A stretch of DNA of 64,000 nucleotides from Oligoflexia bacterium (GTDB taxonomy: Bacteria > Bdellovibrionota > UBA1018), in assembly GCA_031292385.1 (NCBI GenBank), contig JARLHE010000060.1, positions 62,001 through 126,000 on the forward strand. The letters are read 5' to 3'. The position numbers and the translations under genes were made by a program. Position 1 is the stretch's first letter. Every line of letters begins with the position of its first letter. The notes below the pieces were generated by a model. It worked only from the letters and a program-made list of their open reading frames with translations. It searched no databases and was not told the origin of the DNA. Shown piece by piece: positions 34,195 through 42,818 of the stretch.

Positions 34195-36093
34195 ATGAGC
34201 ACCAATTCCGGCATCCAGGATCCCGCAAAGCTTCGTAACGTTTGCATTATCGCGCACGTCGACCACGGCAAAACGACCCTCGTCGATTTCTTGCTGAGAC
34301 AGGCTGGAACGTTCAAGCAACACGAGTCGATGACCGACCGGGTGATGGACTCGATGGATCTCGAGCGCGAGCGCGGGATCACCATCTTGGCGAAGAACAC
34401 TTCGGTCAAAGTCGGCGATATCAAGATCAACATCGTCGATACGCCGGGCCACGCCGATTTCGGCGGCGAAGTCGAGCGCATCATGGGCATGGTCGATGGC
34501 GCGCTTCTGCTCGTGGACGCGGCCGAGGGCCCGCTTCCGCAAACCCGCTTCGTGCTTCGCAAGGCGCTTTCGCAAGGTCTTAAGGTGATCTTGGTCATCA
34601 ACAAGGTCGATCGCCCCGACGCGCGCATCGACGAGGTCGTCAATCACGCGTTCGATCTGTTCGTCGAGCTCGGGGCTTCGGATGTGCAGGCGAATTTCCC
34701 GATCGTCTATGCCTGCGCCCGTCACGGCTGGTGCACGCTCAATCGCGATGATGTCGATGCGATGATCTCGGGCGAGAAGAAGGGTACGCTGCAGCCGCTT
34801 TTTGACGAGATCCTGCGCGACATTCCTTCGCCGAAGGTTCTGGAAGGCAAGGGGAACGAAGATTTCCAAATGCTGATCTCCAACCTTTCTTACTCCGATT
34901 ACGTCGGACGTCTCGCGATCGGTCGCGTTCTGGCCGGCAAAGTGAAACGGGGTCAGCGCATCATCCGCCACGGCGTGGATGCCGCGGGCAATTCAGTGAA
35001 CGAAAATTTCTCGGTCACGCGTGTTTATACTTACCATGGCCTCGCGATGGTGGAGGTCGAGGAGCTTGGCGCGGGAGATATCGGCGTGTTGGCCGGCAGC
35101 GAAAAAGCGGAGATCGGCGATACCTTCGTGGGCAATGATGGCGTTTCGCCGCTTCCTCGCATCGTCGTCGAGAAGCCGACTCTCGGAATGATTTTCGCCG
35201 TCAGCACGTCTCCGCTTTCCGGAAAAGAAGGCGAAGCGATTCAGTCCCGAAAGCTTCGTGACCGCTTGATGCGTGAAGTTCGCCAAAACGTGGCTTTGCG
35301 TTTCGAGGAAACCTCGCAAGGGGATCAGTTCCGGATCTTGGGACGAGGCGAGTTGCAGTTCGCGATTCTGATCGAGCAGATGCGCCGCGAGAATTTCGAG
35401 TTCATGGTCGGAAAGCCCACCGTTCTTTACCAGACCAGCGAAAACGGCGAGCGTCTTGAGCCGATGGAGCGTGCCGTTCTCGATTTGCCGGAAACGGCGG
35501 CGGGCGACGTGACTCGGATGTTCCAAGGCCGTAAGGGCATTTTGACCAAGTACGAGGCCGGATCGGGCCATGGCTCGGGACGCGTTCGTCTTGAGTTCGA
35601 CATCCCGACCCGTGGGCTTTTGGGAATGCGCTCCCATTATCTCACGGCAACCCGCGGCGAAGGCCTGATCTCGACGATCTTCTTGGGCTACGGTCCACAC
35701 AAGGGCGATATCGCTCATCGCACAAGCGGCTCGTTGATCTGCGATCGCCTCGGCAAGACGATCGAATACGGCTTGATGGGCCTTGAAGATCGCGGAATCA
35801 TGTTTGTCGGCATCGGCGTGGATGTCTATGAAGGCATGATCATCGGCGAGCACAATAAGGAGAATGACCTGAACGTCAATCCTTGCCGTGAAAAGAAGCT
35901 TACCAATATTCGTTCGGCCGGTGCTGAATTCCTCGTCACGCTCGCGGGCATCCGCAAGATGTCGCTCGAGCAGTGCCTCGAGTGGATCGACGAAGATGAG
36001 TGGATCGAGGTCACGCCTCAGTCGATTCGCCTGCGCAAGAAGATCCTCAATCAGAATCTTCGCAGCGTGAAGCGGGAAGAGCGCATTAAGTAG
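34195..36093 (+). CDS. typA: ribosome-associated GTPase TypA/BipA
   Basis: 632 residues. G1 AHVDHGKTTLVD, G3 DTPGHADFGGEVER, G4 NKVDRPDAR; EF-G-like domains follow, ending in the BipA-specific C-terminal domain (LTNIRSAGAEFLVTLAGIRK, QSIRLRKKILNQNLR). A translational GTPase used in 50S assembly and stress or cold growth. It is 33 bases behind sthA. Codon use is of highly expressed type. Confidence 0.96.
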   Translation: MSTNSGIQDPAKLRNVCIIAHVDHGKTTLVDFLLRQAGTFKQHESMTDRVMDSMDLERERGITILAKNTSVKVGDIKINIVDTPGHADFGGEVERIMGMVDGALLLVDAAEGPLPQTRFVLRKALSQGLKVILVINKVDRPDARIDEVVNHAFDLFVELGASDVQANFPIVYACARHGWCTLNRDDVDAMISGEKKGTLQPLFDEILRDIPSPKVLEGKGNEDFQMLISNLSYSDYVGRLAIGRVLAGKVKRGQRIIRHGVDAAGNSVNENFSVTRVYTYHGLAMVEVEELGAGDIGVLAGSEKAEIGDTFVGNDGVSPLPRIVVEKPTLGMIFAVSTSPLSGKEGEAIQSRKLRDRLMREVRQNVALRFEETSQGDQFRILGRGELQFAILIEQMRRENFEFMVGKPTVLYQTSENGERLEPMERAVLDLPETAAGDVTRMFQGRKGILTKYEAGSGHGSGRVRLEFDIPTRGLLGMRSHYLTATRGEGLISTIFLGYGPHKGDIAHRTSGSLICDRLGKTIEYGLMGLEDRGIMFVGIGVDVYEGMIIGEHNKENDLNVNPCREKKLTNIRSAGAEFLVTLAGIRKMSLEQCLEWIDEDEWIEVTPQSIRLRKKILNQNLRSVKREERIK

Positions 36094-36103
36094 CTGGGGT
36101 TCT

Positions 36104-36135
36104 GGGCCGGTCAGCGGGAAACTGGAAACCGGCCC
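36104..36135 (+). terminator. possible typA terminator hairpin
   Basis: GGGCCGGT (36104-36111) pairs with ACCGGCCC (36128-36135), 16-base loop, 10 bases after the typA stop. No T run follows, so it would be a weak or factor-assisted terminator. Confidence 0.4.
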
Positions 36136-36172
36136 CGGTTCTGGGGGCCGGCTCGGGTTCTGGGTGAATTAG

Positions 36173-36355
36173 TTGCTCCGCGCGAGTAGCCGCGTGACGC
36201 TTAATTCTTCTGAATGCTCGGCTCGTTCAAGTCGCAAAGAACGTAAGCGGGTTTACACCATCGCATCAACTGAAACCAAGCAAGGCCTGATTGACCACCT
36301 GAGCATGTATTTCTCGTTTCACAACCGGGTGCTCACTCCACCCATCAGCAATTAA
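36173..36355 (+). pseudogene. possible IS3-like transposase C-terminal remnant
   Basis: A 60-codon frame from TTG 36173. The stretch SRKERKRVYTIASTETKQGL, then IDHLSMYFSFHN, follows the K-E-R..Y.t...A...I..Y...YN pattern at the end of IS3-type integrase-core transposases. There is no upstream catalytic core. The match is by eye and weak. It matters because it sits at the left border of the copper island, opposite an IS91-like remnant. Confidence 0.25.
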
Positions 36356-36364
36356 AGGGGCCAG

Positions 36365-36982
36365 TTAGTACTTTGTCCCGGCTTGGAAATTCAGAACATT
36401 TTCCCAAGCCCGCGCTCTCTCCTGATCCGATTTGGGTGCGCTTCGAATTCGAACTGCCCAAGGGCCTTTCATGGAGAATGTGACTTTCACCCGGTAGTGG
36501 CCTGGGATGATTTCTCTGACTTCAGGTTCTTCCGTGCCCATGTCCATACTGGTCATGAAGACTTGTGCTTGGAGGCTCAGTCCTGTCGCGAGCTTCTTGG
36601 TCTTCGAGTCAATCAAGGTAAAATCGAGTTGGTTCGCGCCGACTTTCGGCCGATCCGGCGTAATATTCGCCTGAATCTCAAACGGAGACGGATTGTTCAC
36701 TCCTGATCTTGAAACCTCAGGAGCCTGATTGGCTGAAGCCATCTTCATCCCGCTCATGTTCATGCCTTCGAGACCCGAGCCATCGATCATCATCTGATTC
36801 ATCATTTGAACGGTGGCCGTCTCCCCGCCGAATCCCGTCGATTCTTCAAAATTCTCGCCTCTCGTAACCGTGATGAGGCGCTTTTCTTGGGCGATCGGCA
36901 TGTGTTCCATGCCCTCGGTGCCAGCGTTTGCGGTGGCCGCGATCATGGCAGCGAGTGCGATGGAGGGATAGATCGGTCTCAT
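36365..36982 (-). CDS. FixH/YtkA-like periplasmic protein, Met-rich
   Basis: 205 residues. Signal peptide (MRPIYPSIALAAMIAATANA). The middle (about 58-85) is rich in Met and Gly (VQMMNQMMIDGSGLEGMNM, SGMKMA), typical of soft-metal binding. The C-terminal domain (about 105-195: ANITPDRPKVGANQLDFTLI, QVFMTSMDMG, VKVTFSMKGPWAVRI) is a YtkA/FixH-like beta sandwich. It is the last gene of the copper operon, 9 bases after the barrel gene. Probable copper-binding periplasmic or inner-membrane accessory. Confidence 0.7.
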   Translation of the reverse strand: MRPIYPSIALAAMIAATANAGTEGMEHMPIAQEKRLITVTRGENFEESTGFGGETATVQMMNQMMIDGSGLEGMNMSGMKMASANQAPEVSRSGVNNPSPFEIQANITPDRPKVGANQLDFTLIDSKTKKLATGLSLQAQVFMTSMDMGTEEPEVREIIPGHYRVKVTFSMKGPWAVRIRSAPKSDQERARAWENVLNFQAGTKY

Positions 36983-36991
36983 GACGTACTC

Positions 36992-38224
36992 CTAATCCGG
37001 AATATATTGGTGTTGAGTGTTGAGCGGCGTCCTTCTTGGACTGATGTGTGGATTGAATGTGCCGCTGAAGTTGAAGACAAGCCCGATCTGCCCAACGTTT
37101 TCGCTGGTTTGTCCCTGGTACTGCGCTGCGAGGTTTGCAGCTCGCCATTGAGTGGCATATTGCGCAACCAGGTCGAATCCTTCACCCAGTCGCTTTGCCG
37201 CGGTCACTGCAAGTCCCCAGCTGCCAGCTTGATCGATTCCAAAGAAGCTGCGATAGCCACCCGTGAGTGAAATCTGGTATCCAGGCTGCCCGAACGGATT
37301 ATGAAGATATCTCACCGATCCGGCGATAGCGTTGTAGCTCGCCTGGTAAGTGTCGTTTAGATTCTGAAAGCTCTTGAGAGAGCTTCCGAAATTGACAAGG
37401 TCCTGCGCTCGAAAGTCCACGCGGTCGACCAGGCTCTGATTGAGGTTGATCAGGCCTCCGGCAGAGACTTGATTCAGGCCGCGCGTCGAGGGCTGGCTGA
37501 TCGTTTCGTACTCGTACCCGATTCCGTAAGAAACCACTCGCGAAAGAGGTTCCATTCCCGGAGCGCACAAGTACTCGAAATGCGCACCGAATGAGTTCAG
37601 GCTCGTCGATGTGCTGCCGATCCCCTGGCTGTCGATCAGGTGTTGCGCATGAAAATCCTCAAAATAAGTGAGGTCCTGATTCAGCGTGAACGATGCGACG
37701 TTGGCGTAGCGATGCTCCTCTAGGACGCTCCCGTTAGAAAATGGATCGAGGGGATTCGTGAATGTGATCAGGTCTTCCTCTCGCAGGGTCGGAAAATCGA
37801 CCAAGTGCGAGGCGCGATTATCCGAGCGACCGATCAGAAACTCGGCGGATTCCGCCTGGTAATCAACAAACGCTTGGTGAACAAAGAGCGGATTCGTTGT
37901 CCCCGCGTTCCCTTCGTCTGGCGAGAGAACACCGAAGCCGAGGCTTCCGATTCCGTTGTTATAAAGACGCTGTGCGCCTCCGATAAGGAGCGAGGAGTCA
38001 CTGAAATCGATTCCCGGAGCGTACCGAACTTTGCCATTCTCGATTGGGTTTCCGTAGTTCACGCTGGCAATGCCGGTCCCGTCGATCTCTACTTGGGGCA
38101 TGGTGCCCATACTCTCGGGAATTGGCACGGGCTGGGCTTGCATTGCGAACGCTACGAGCGGCCGAGTGAAAACGCCGGTCAGGACGAGTAAGGTTTTCGC
38201 GAAGTTTTTCGTGAAGTGTTTCAT
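36992..38224 (-). CDS. outer-membrane barrel protein of copper operon
   Basis: 410 residues from ATG 38224, with GAGG 7 bases ahead (in-frame TTG 38236 also possible). Signal peptide ending LVAFAMQ. Strand-rich porin-like sequence: ASHLVDFPTLREEDLITFT, SYGIGYEYETISQPSTRG, GYQISLTGGYRSFFG, then VGQIGLVFNFSGTF. It takes the place of the outer-membrane CopB in cop operons but I see no Met/His-rich N-terminus, so it is not an obvious CopB homologue. It starts 8 bases after the oxidase stop. Likely a copper-related porin; not recognised further. Confidence 0.6.
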   Translation of the reverse strand: MKHFTKNFAKTLLVLTGVFTRPLVAFAMQAQPVPIPESMGTMPQVEIDGTGIASVNYGNPIENGKVRYAPGIDFSDSSLLIGGAQRLYNNGIGSLGFGVLSPDEGNAGTTNPLFVHQAFVDYQAESAEFLIGRSDNRASHLVDFPTLREEDLITFTNPLDPFSNGSVLEEHRYANVASFTLNQDLTYFEDFHAQHLIDSQGIGSTSTSLNSFGAHFEYLCAPGMEPLSRVVSYGIGYEYETISQPSTRGLNQVSAGGLINLNQSLVDRVDFRAQDLVNFGSSLKSFQNLNDTYQASYNAIAGSVRYLHNPFGQPGYQISLTGGYRSFFGIDQAGSWGLAVTAAKRLGEGFDLVAQYATQWRAANLAAQYQGQTSENVGQIGLVFNFSGTFNPHISPRRTPLNTQHQYIPD

Positions 38225-38232
38225 CGGACGCC

Positions 38233-39477
38233 TCAAGAGCTCACCTGAATCACGTTCGGAACCTTCACTCCGTACTTGTCCGCATCCTCATACATCAGCA
38301 TCGTCATCATGCCGCCTGGGAATTGCCCATTGTTCGTGGTCGAAAGATCGCTGTGGTCGTGAAAATGCCACATTCCTGGGTTCGTTCCTTGAATGATGAT
38401 GTCCGAAGTGGTGCCGGGAAAAATCGGTATCGTATTCATTTTTACCGGATTTGCCAGTGGAGAGCCGTCCTGGCAGACATGCCAAAAGTCATGGCCGTGA
38501 AGGTGCATGTAATGGGGCATCGCGCCCGCTCCAACGAGCCTCACTCGAATATTTTCCCCCGATCGAATCGAAAGGGCATCCGTCATCGGAAAGGACTTCC
38601 CGTTAATCATGAAAAAATTGAAACTGGGGGGCTTCGCCGCGCCGACGCGGGAACTCACGTAAGGCGGAATGTAGCCCGATTTGACGGCGTTCAAAAATGC
38701 ATTCTTATCTTGGAACCAGCCCATCATCCGACCGTTCATTTCCTTCATGAGCTTTGCTGACTGATTCATGGCCGTCATCTGGCCCATCATTTTCAGCATG
38801 TCATTCATTTGGGTTTGAACAAGATGGGTATCGACCTCGCTGAGGAGCAGCGTGTATTCGCGCTCGTAGGGAAACAGCTTTTTCACGGGGTCGACTTTTG
38901 GCTCAATGATGAAGGCTCCAAACATCCCTGCCTGGACGTGGAGTGTGGTCATATTGTGACAGTGGTAAAAGTGCGTTCCAGCGGGCTGGGCTCGGAATAG
39001 GTACTTGAAAGTTTGCCCGAGTCCCACAGGCCATTGCGTTCCCAGCGGAACACCGTCCATTTCACAGGGAACCTGAACGCCGTGCCAGTGAATCGTGTGA
39101 AGCTCAGACGTGCGATTCGTGAAATTGACTTGGACCCAGTCTCCCTCGGGAACGCGAAACTCAGGTCCGGGATATGTGCCATTGTAGGTAAAAGCGTGCA
39201 TCTCGACGCCAGGGACGATTTCGTGGACGCTGATCGCGAGATCAATGTCAAACTCGTGAATTTTCTCGCCGGGTTTGGGGAGTTGGCGGGGAGGGTAGTC
39301 GGGAGTCGTAGTGCCGGGATCGAAAGTCGTAGCACGTGGCTCGGCGGCAAGCGCTGTGGGCGATCGGCTCAGCAACATGCTGGCTCCGATCGCCGCACCT
39401 GATGTTCCCGCAAGAGACATGAATCCGCGCCGGCTCAGGTGCGATTCATCTTTGTCCCTTTTTTCGTTATCGGCCAT
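38233..39477 (-). CDS. two-domain multicopper oxidase, Tat-exported
   Basis: 414 residues. Twin-arginine signal (SRRGFMSLAG, R16-R17). Domain 1 has HTIHWHG (H127, H130, H132) and YHCHNMTTLHVQAGM, with C173, H180 and M185 in the type-1 copper arrangement. Domain 2 has HYMHLHGHDFWH and WHFHDHS. The Cys expected between the two His of the last motif is Phe372, so the type-1 site is only in domain 1. This matches type-C two-domain oxidases and NirK-like trimers, in which the trinuclear site forms between subunits. In context it should oxidise Cu(I) in the periplasm. Nitrite reductase activity is not excluded. Confidence 0.82.
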   Translation of the reverse strand: MADNEKRDKDESHLSRRGFMSLAGTSGAAIGASMLLSRSPTALAAEPRATTFDPGTTTPDYPPRQLPKPGEKIHEFDIDLAISVHEIVPGVEMHAFTYNGTYPGPEFRVPEGDWVQVNFTNRTSELHTIHWHGVQVPCEMDGVPLGTQWPVGLGQTFKYLFRAQPAGTHFYHCHNMTTLHVQAGMFGAFIIEPKVDPVKKLFPYEREYTLLLSEVDTHLVQTQMNDMLKMMGQMTAMNQSAKLMKEMNGRMMGWFQDKNAFLNAVKSGYIPPYVSSRVGAAKPPSFNFFMINGKSFPMTDALSIRSGENIRVRLVGAGAMPHYMHLHGHDFWHVCQDGSPLANPVKMNTIPIFPGTTSDIIIQGTNPGMWHFHDHSDLSTTNNGQFPGGMMTMLMYEDADKYGVKVPNVIQVSS

Positions 39478-39498
39478 GGGTGCCCTCGAACCTTATAA

Positions 39499-41829
39499 TC
39501 ACAGTTTCGCGCGCCTGAGCCTAAGCGCATTGCTGATGACGGAAACAGAACTCAGACTCATCGCCGCGCTCGCGATCATCGGGCTTAGTAGAATGCCAAA
39601 AGTGGGGTAGAGGACTCCGGCCGCAATTGGTACGCCGAGAAAGTTATAAACGAGCGCGAAAAAGAGATTCTGACGAATGTTCTTCATCGTCGCTTGACTG
39701 AGCCTCCGGGCGCGAACAATCCCGCGCAGGTCGCCTTTGATAAGCGTAATTCCCGCGCTTTGCATCGCGACATCAGTTCCTGAACCCATCGCGATTCCTA
39801 CTTGAGCTTGAGCGAGCGCGGGAGCGTCGTTCACTCCGTCTCCCGCCATGGCCACAAATCTTCCCTTGGCCTGCAACTCCTGAACAGCTGCTCTCTTTTG
39901 ATCGGGCAGGACCTGTGCTCTGACCTCCAAAATCCCAAGCTTCCTGGCTACGGCTTGCGCCGTTTTTGGATGATCGCCTGTGAGCATGACTACCGAGATT
40001 CCTTCCGCGGCAAGCATTCGAAGCGCTTCAGGGGTGGTTTCCTTTATCGGATCGGCGACACCCAGTAGGCCTGCGGGCTTTCCGTCGATCGCGAGAAACA
40101 CAACCGTTTGTCCGTCATCGAGAAGCGCTGGAGCAAGGCGTTCCAAGTCCTCGGTCTTGATATCTCCTTGCTTGAGGAGTTCTAAATTACCGAGCAGGGA
40201 AATTTTATTGTCGACTCGCGCCTGAATTCCCTTTCCTGTCATCGAACGAAAATCGTCTATTTGCGGAAATTCGGTGATCTTTCTCTCTTTTGCGCCTTTC
40301 AACACCGCGGTCGCGAGCGGGTGCTCACTTCCTCTTTCGAGAGCGGCCGAAATTCGAAGGACTTCTTCGCCGGTGAACCCGGGAAGGGCTTGGACGGTCA
40401 CGAGTCTTGGTTTTCCTTCGGTCAAGGTACCGGTCTTGTCGACAACAAGAGTGGTGACCTTCTCCAGGGTCTCCAACGCCTCCGCGTTCTTGATGAGCAC
40501 GCCGTGGTGCGCTCCCTCGCCCGTTCCAACCATGATCGCCATGGGCGTCGCAAGGCCCAAAGCGCATGGGCAGGCGATGATCAAAACCGCAACCGCATTG
40601 ATCAGCGCATAGGCGAGGCGCGGTTCGGGTCCGTAGATCGCCCAAACCACGAAGGTTACGACCGAAACGAGAACGACAACGGGCACGAAGTAGGCCGAAA
40701 CGGTATCGGCTAATCTCTGGATCGGAGCGCGGCTTCTTTGCGCTTCGCTGACCATTTTCACGATCTGAGCGAGCAGGGTTCCGGAGCCGACACGGGTAGC
40801 TGTCATCTCAAAACTGCCGGTTCCGTTCAATGTGCCGCCGGTGACTCGATCTTCCGATGCTTTATCGACCGGAATGGACTCGCCCGTAATCATGGATTCG
40901 TCGAGAGAGCTCGATCCTGATGAAATAGTCCCGTCGACCGGTACCTTTTCTCCGGGCCTGACGCGGAGAAGGTCGCCCTCTACGATGGTCTCGATTGAGA
41001 CGTCTTCTTCGTGACCGTCCGGAAAAACTTTCCGCGCGGTATTCGGGGCAAGTTGCAGAAGCGAACGAATCGCCGCGCTCGTTTGCCCGCGAGCCCGAAG
41101 TTCCAAGATCTGACCGAGGAGAACCAGCGTGACGATGACGGCGGATGCCTCGAAATAAACTCCTACCGTTCCTTCGTGCATCTGAAAAGACAGAGGGAGT
41201 GCCTCGGGAAAAAGCGTCGCAAAAATGCTAAAAAGGTAGGCCACCCCGGTTCCGAGTGCAATCAGGGAGAACATATTCAGATTGCGGCTCCGGATCGATG
41301 CCCACCCACGTTCGAATAGCGGGTAACCCGCCCACAGAACCACGGGGGCGGCCAGAACAAGTTGAACCCAGTTGAAGGAATTGCCTGGTAGAATTGCGTG
41401 CGCCCTGCTTGTGAACAGCTCCGACATCGAAATCAGTAGAAGAGGAAGCGAAAGAGCTAGGCCGGCCTTGAACCGTTTGGTCATGTCCAGCAGCTCGGGC
41501 GATTCCGCTCCTTCCGCGCTGAATTCGATAGGCTCCAGAGCCATGCCACAGACCGGGCAACTGCCAGGCCCGATCCGCCTGACTTCTGGATGCATGGGGC
41601 AAGTATAGGCGCGCTGATCGGCGCCCGAAGGAACTGTTGCGCGCTTCGTTTCTTCTAGGAAATCTGCCGGATTTTTTCGAAATGTCTTTCGGCAGTGCTC
41701 CGAACAGAAGTAATAGATCTTTCCCTGCTGCTCCAAGCGTTCGGAGTCACTCGGGTCGACCGTCATCCCGCAAACGGGATCGATGGCCGATCCATGGGGC
41801 GATCGTTCTTTGTTTGCGCAACAGTCCAT
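39499..41829 (-). CDS. copA: copper-exporting P-type ATPase (P1B) with YHS and metal-binding N-terminus
   Basis: 776 residues. The N-terminus is a YHS domain (IDPVCGMTV to [10 protein letters not shown]) plus a heavy-metal-binding segment [20 protein letters not shown], in place of CxxC HMA domains. The ATPase core has [13 protein letters not shown] (CPC, copper/silver class), DKTGTLTEG phosphorylation site, SEHPLA and [13 protein letters not shown]. It moves Cu(I) or Ag(I) out of the cytoplasm at ATP cost. Second gene of the operon, between the periplasmic carrier and the oxidase. The symbol copA is used for the function; silver ATPase naming is equally possible. Confidence 0.93.
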   Translation of the reverse strand: MDCCANKERSPHGSAIDPVCGMTVDPSDSERLEQQGKIYYFCSEHCRKTFRKNPADFLEETKRATVPSGADQRAYTCPMHPEVRRIGPGSCPVCGMALEPIEFSAEGAESPELLDMTKRFKAGLALSLPLLLISMSELFTSRAHAILPGNSFNWVQLVLAAPVVLWAGYPLFERGWASIRSRNLNMFSLIALGTGVAYLFSIFATLFPEALPLSFQMHEGTVGVYFEASAVIVTLVLLGQILELRARGQTSAAIRSLLQLAPNTARKVFPDGHEEDVSIETIVEGDLLRVRPGEKVPVDGTISSGSSSLDESMITGESIPVDKASEDRVTGGTLNGTGSFEMTATRVGSGTLLAQIVKMVSEAQRSRAPIQRLADTVSAYFVPVVVLVSVVTFVVWAIYGPEPRLAYALINAVAVLIIACPCALGLATPMAIMVGTGEGAHHGVLIKNAEALETLEKVTTLVVDKTGTLTEGKPRLVTVQALPGFTGEEVLRISAALERGSEHPLATAVLKGAKERKITEFPQIDDFRSMTGKGIQARVDNKISLLGNLELLKQGDIKTEDLERLAPALLDDGQTVVFLAIDGKPAGLLGVADPIKETTPEALRMLAAEGISVVMLTGDHPKTAQAVARKLGILEVRAQVLPDQKRAAVQELQAKGRFVAMAGDGVNDAPALAQAQVGIAMGSGTDVAMQSAGITLIKGDLRGIVRARRLSQATMKNIRQNLFFALVYNFLGVPIAAGVLYPTFGILLSPMIASAAMSLSSVSVISNALRLRRAKL

Positions 41830-41852
41830 TCAAGTGCTTTCTCGGGTTGTGA

Positions 41853-42248
41853 TCATTCTTTTTCCGGTTGATGAGCCGAGTGATCTTCCGATGGCTTGCT
41901 TTCAGCGTCTTTCTTGCCGTGATCGCCCGTCATGTCGTCCATGTGGTGGCCTTTATGCCCACCTTTTCCTTCCATCATCGGACAGTGGCCGTGTTTCATC
42001 GCGGGACAGCTCTTCATCAACTCTTCTTCGCACTCCGAAAACGGCTTCGTGGATTTCAAGCAGTCAGCCATTTTCTGGTGGGCTTCCGCCATTTGTTTCC
42101 TCGTTTCGGAAGAGGGTTCCTTCGTTTTCGTTTCAGTGGCGTGATGTGCTTGATGTTCGGCGTTCGTCGCGGCGTCATCGGCCAATGCCGTACCAGCAGA
42201 GGTCAGGGCGAATGTCATAAGTCCGATAAGAGAGAGTTTTTTCAACAT
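41853..42248 (-). CDS. small His/Met/Lys-rich periplasmic metal carrier
   Basis: 131 residues. Signal peptide MLKKLSLIGLMTFALTSAG to LADDA. The mature part has four cysteines (ADCLKS, FSECEEE, SCPAMKHGHC) and a His/Met-rich tail (MKHGHCPMMEGKGGHKGHHM, ending DHSAHQPEKE). Strongly metal-binding by composition; no fold I recognise. First gene of the copper operon, 82 bases downstream of the -10 region of the CueR-type promoter. Likely buffers copper in the periplasm or passes it to the oxidase. Confidence 0.65.
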   Translation of the reverse strand: MLKKLSLIGLMTFALTSAGTALADDAATNAEHQAHHATETKTKEPSSETRKQMAEAHQKMADCLKSTKPFSECEEELMKSCPAMKHGHCPMMEGKGGHKGHHMDDMTGDHGKKDAESKPSEDHSAHQPEKE

Positions 42249-42329
42249 ATGATGTGTTTCCTTTTTCTAGTCCAAGAGTTTTACAGTCTATATCCGAGAA
42301 AGCAGTAATCGGCCGTGCGGCCATTTCGC

Positions 42330-42360
42330 AATTTAAAGCTTCCCATTGTGGGAAGGTCAA
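42330..42360 (-). promoter_or_regulatory. CueR-type promoter/operator of copper operon
   Basis: On the minus strand: -35 TTGACC (42360-42355), 19-bp spacer, -10 TAAATT (42335-42330). The spacer carries the dyad CTTCCCA-n3-TGGGAAG (42339-42355). The 19-bp spacer and the CTTCCC/GGGAAG dyad match the E. coli copA promoter that CueR twists open. It drives the operon 42248 to 36365. cueR lies immediately on the other side. Confidence 0.85.
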
Positions 42361-42407
42361 GAAATTTGTGGTAGGTTTGCGCCATGGTTAGGACAATGGG
42401 CGATACG

Positions 42408-42797
42408 ATGAATATCGGAAGAGCGGCAAAGCTATCGGGTGTCTCGGCCAAAATGATCCGGCACTACGAGTCCATTGGTCTGTTTCCCAAGCCACTTCGG
42501 ACCAATAGTGGATATCGGATATACGCGATGACGGACGTCCATACGTTGAAATTCGTCAAGCGAGCCCGGGCGCTGGGTTTTTCGATGGCTGATATAAAAA
42601 AGCTCGTGGGACTCTGGCGGTCGAAAACGCGAGAGAGCGCGCAGGTGAAAGCGATGGCTCTGTCCCATATTCAAGAGCTTGAGCAAAAAATCCAGGAGCT
42701 TAAATCAATGAGCGAAGCTTTGAAGAAACTCACTTGTCACTGCCATGGAGATGAGCGTCCGAATTGCCCCATTCTGGACGACCTGGCCAGTGAGTAA
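42408..42797 (+). CDS. cueR: CueR-like Cu(I)-responsive MerR regulator
   Basis: 129 residues from ATG 42408 (MNIGRAAKLSGVSAK; longer start 42384 also possible). Winged-helix MerR DNA-binding region 1-70, long dimerisation helix, and metal loop CHCHGDERPNC with C112 and C120, the exact CueR ligand positions and spacing. It also has an extra Cys at 110. Activates the divergent copper operon when Cu(I) binds. It is followed by the NicO-type transporter gene after 21 bases. It is divergent from the promoter described at 42330-42360. Confidence 0.92.
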   Translation: MNIGRAAKLSGVSAKMIRHYESIGLFPKPLRTNSGYRIYAMTDVHTLKFVKRARALGFSMADIKKLVGLWRSKTRESAQVKAMALSHIQELEQKIQELKSMSEALKKLTCHCHGDERPNCPILDDLASE

Positions 42798-42818
42798 ATC
42801 CAAGAGGCACTTATACGT

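Larger units (their letters stand above)
36094..36364. other. intergenic region at left edge of copper island
   Basis: This 271-base region holds a GC-rich hairpin, three copies of GGTTCTGGG (36098-36106, 36137-36145, 36156-36164) and a doubtful transposase-tail ORF (36173-36355). It is the junction between housekeeping DNA and the metal-resistance block. Confidence 0.5.

Noticed and set aside
38233..39477. Multicopper oxidase called inactive because the last motif lacks Cys
   Set aside because: The type-1 Cys is present in domain 1 (C173), which is the expected place in type-C two-domain enzymes.
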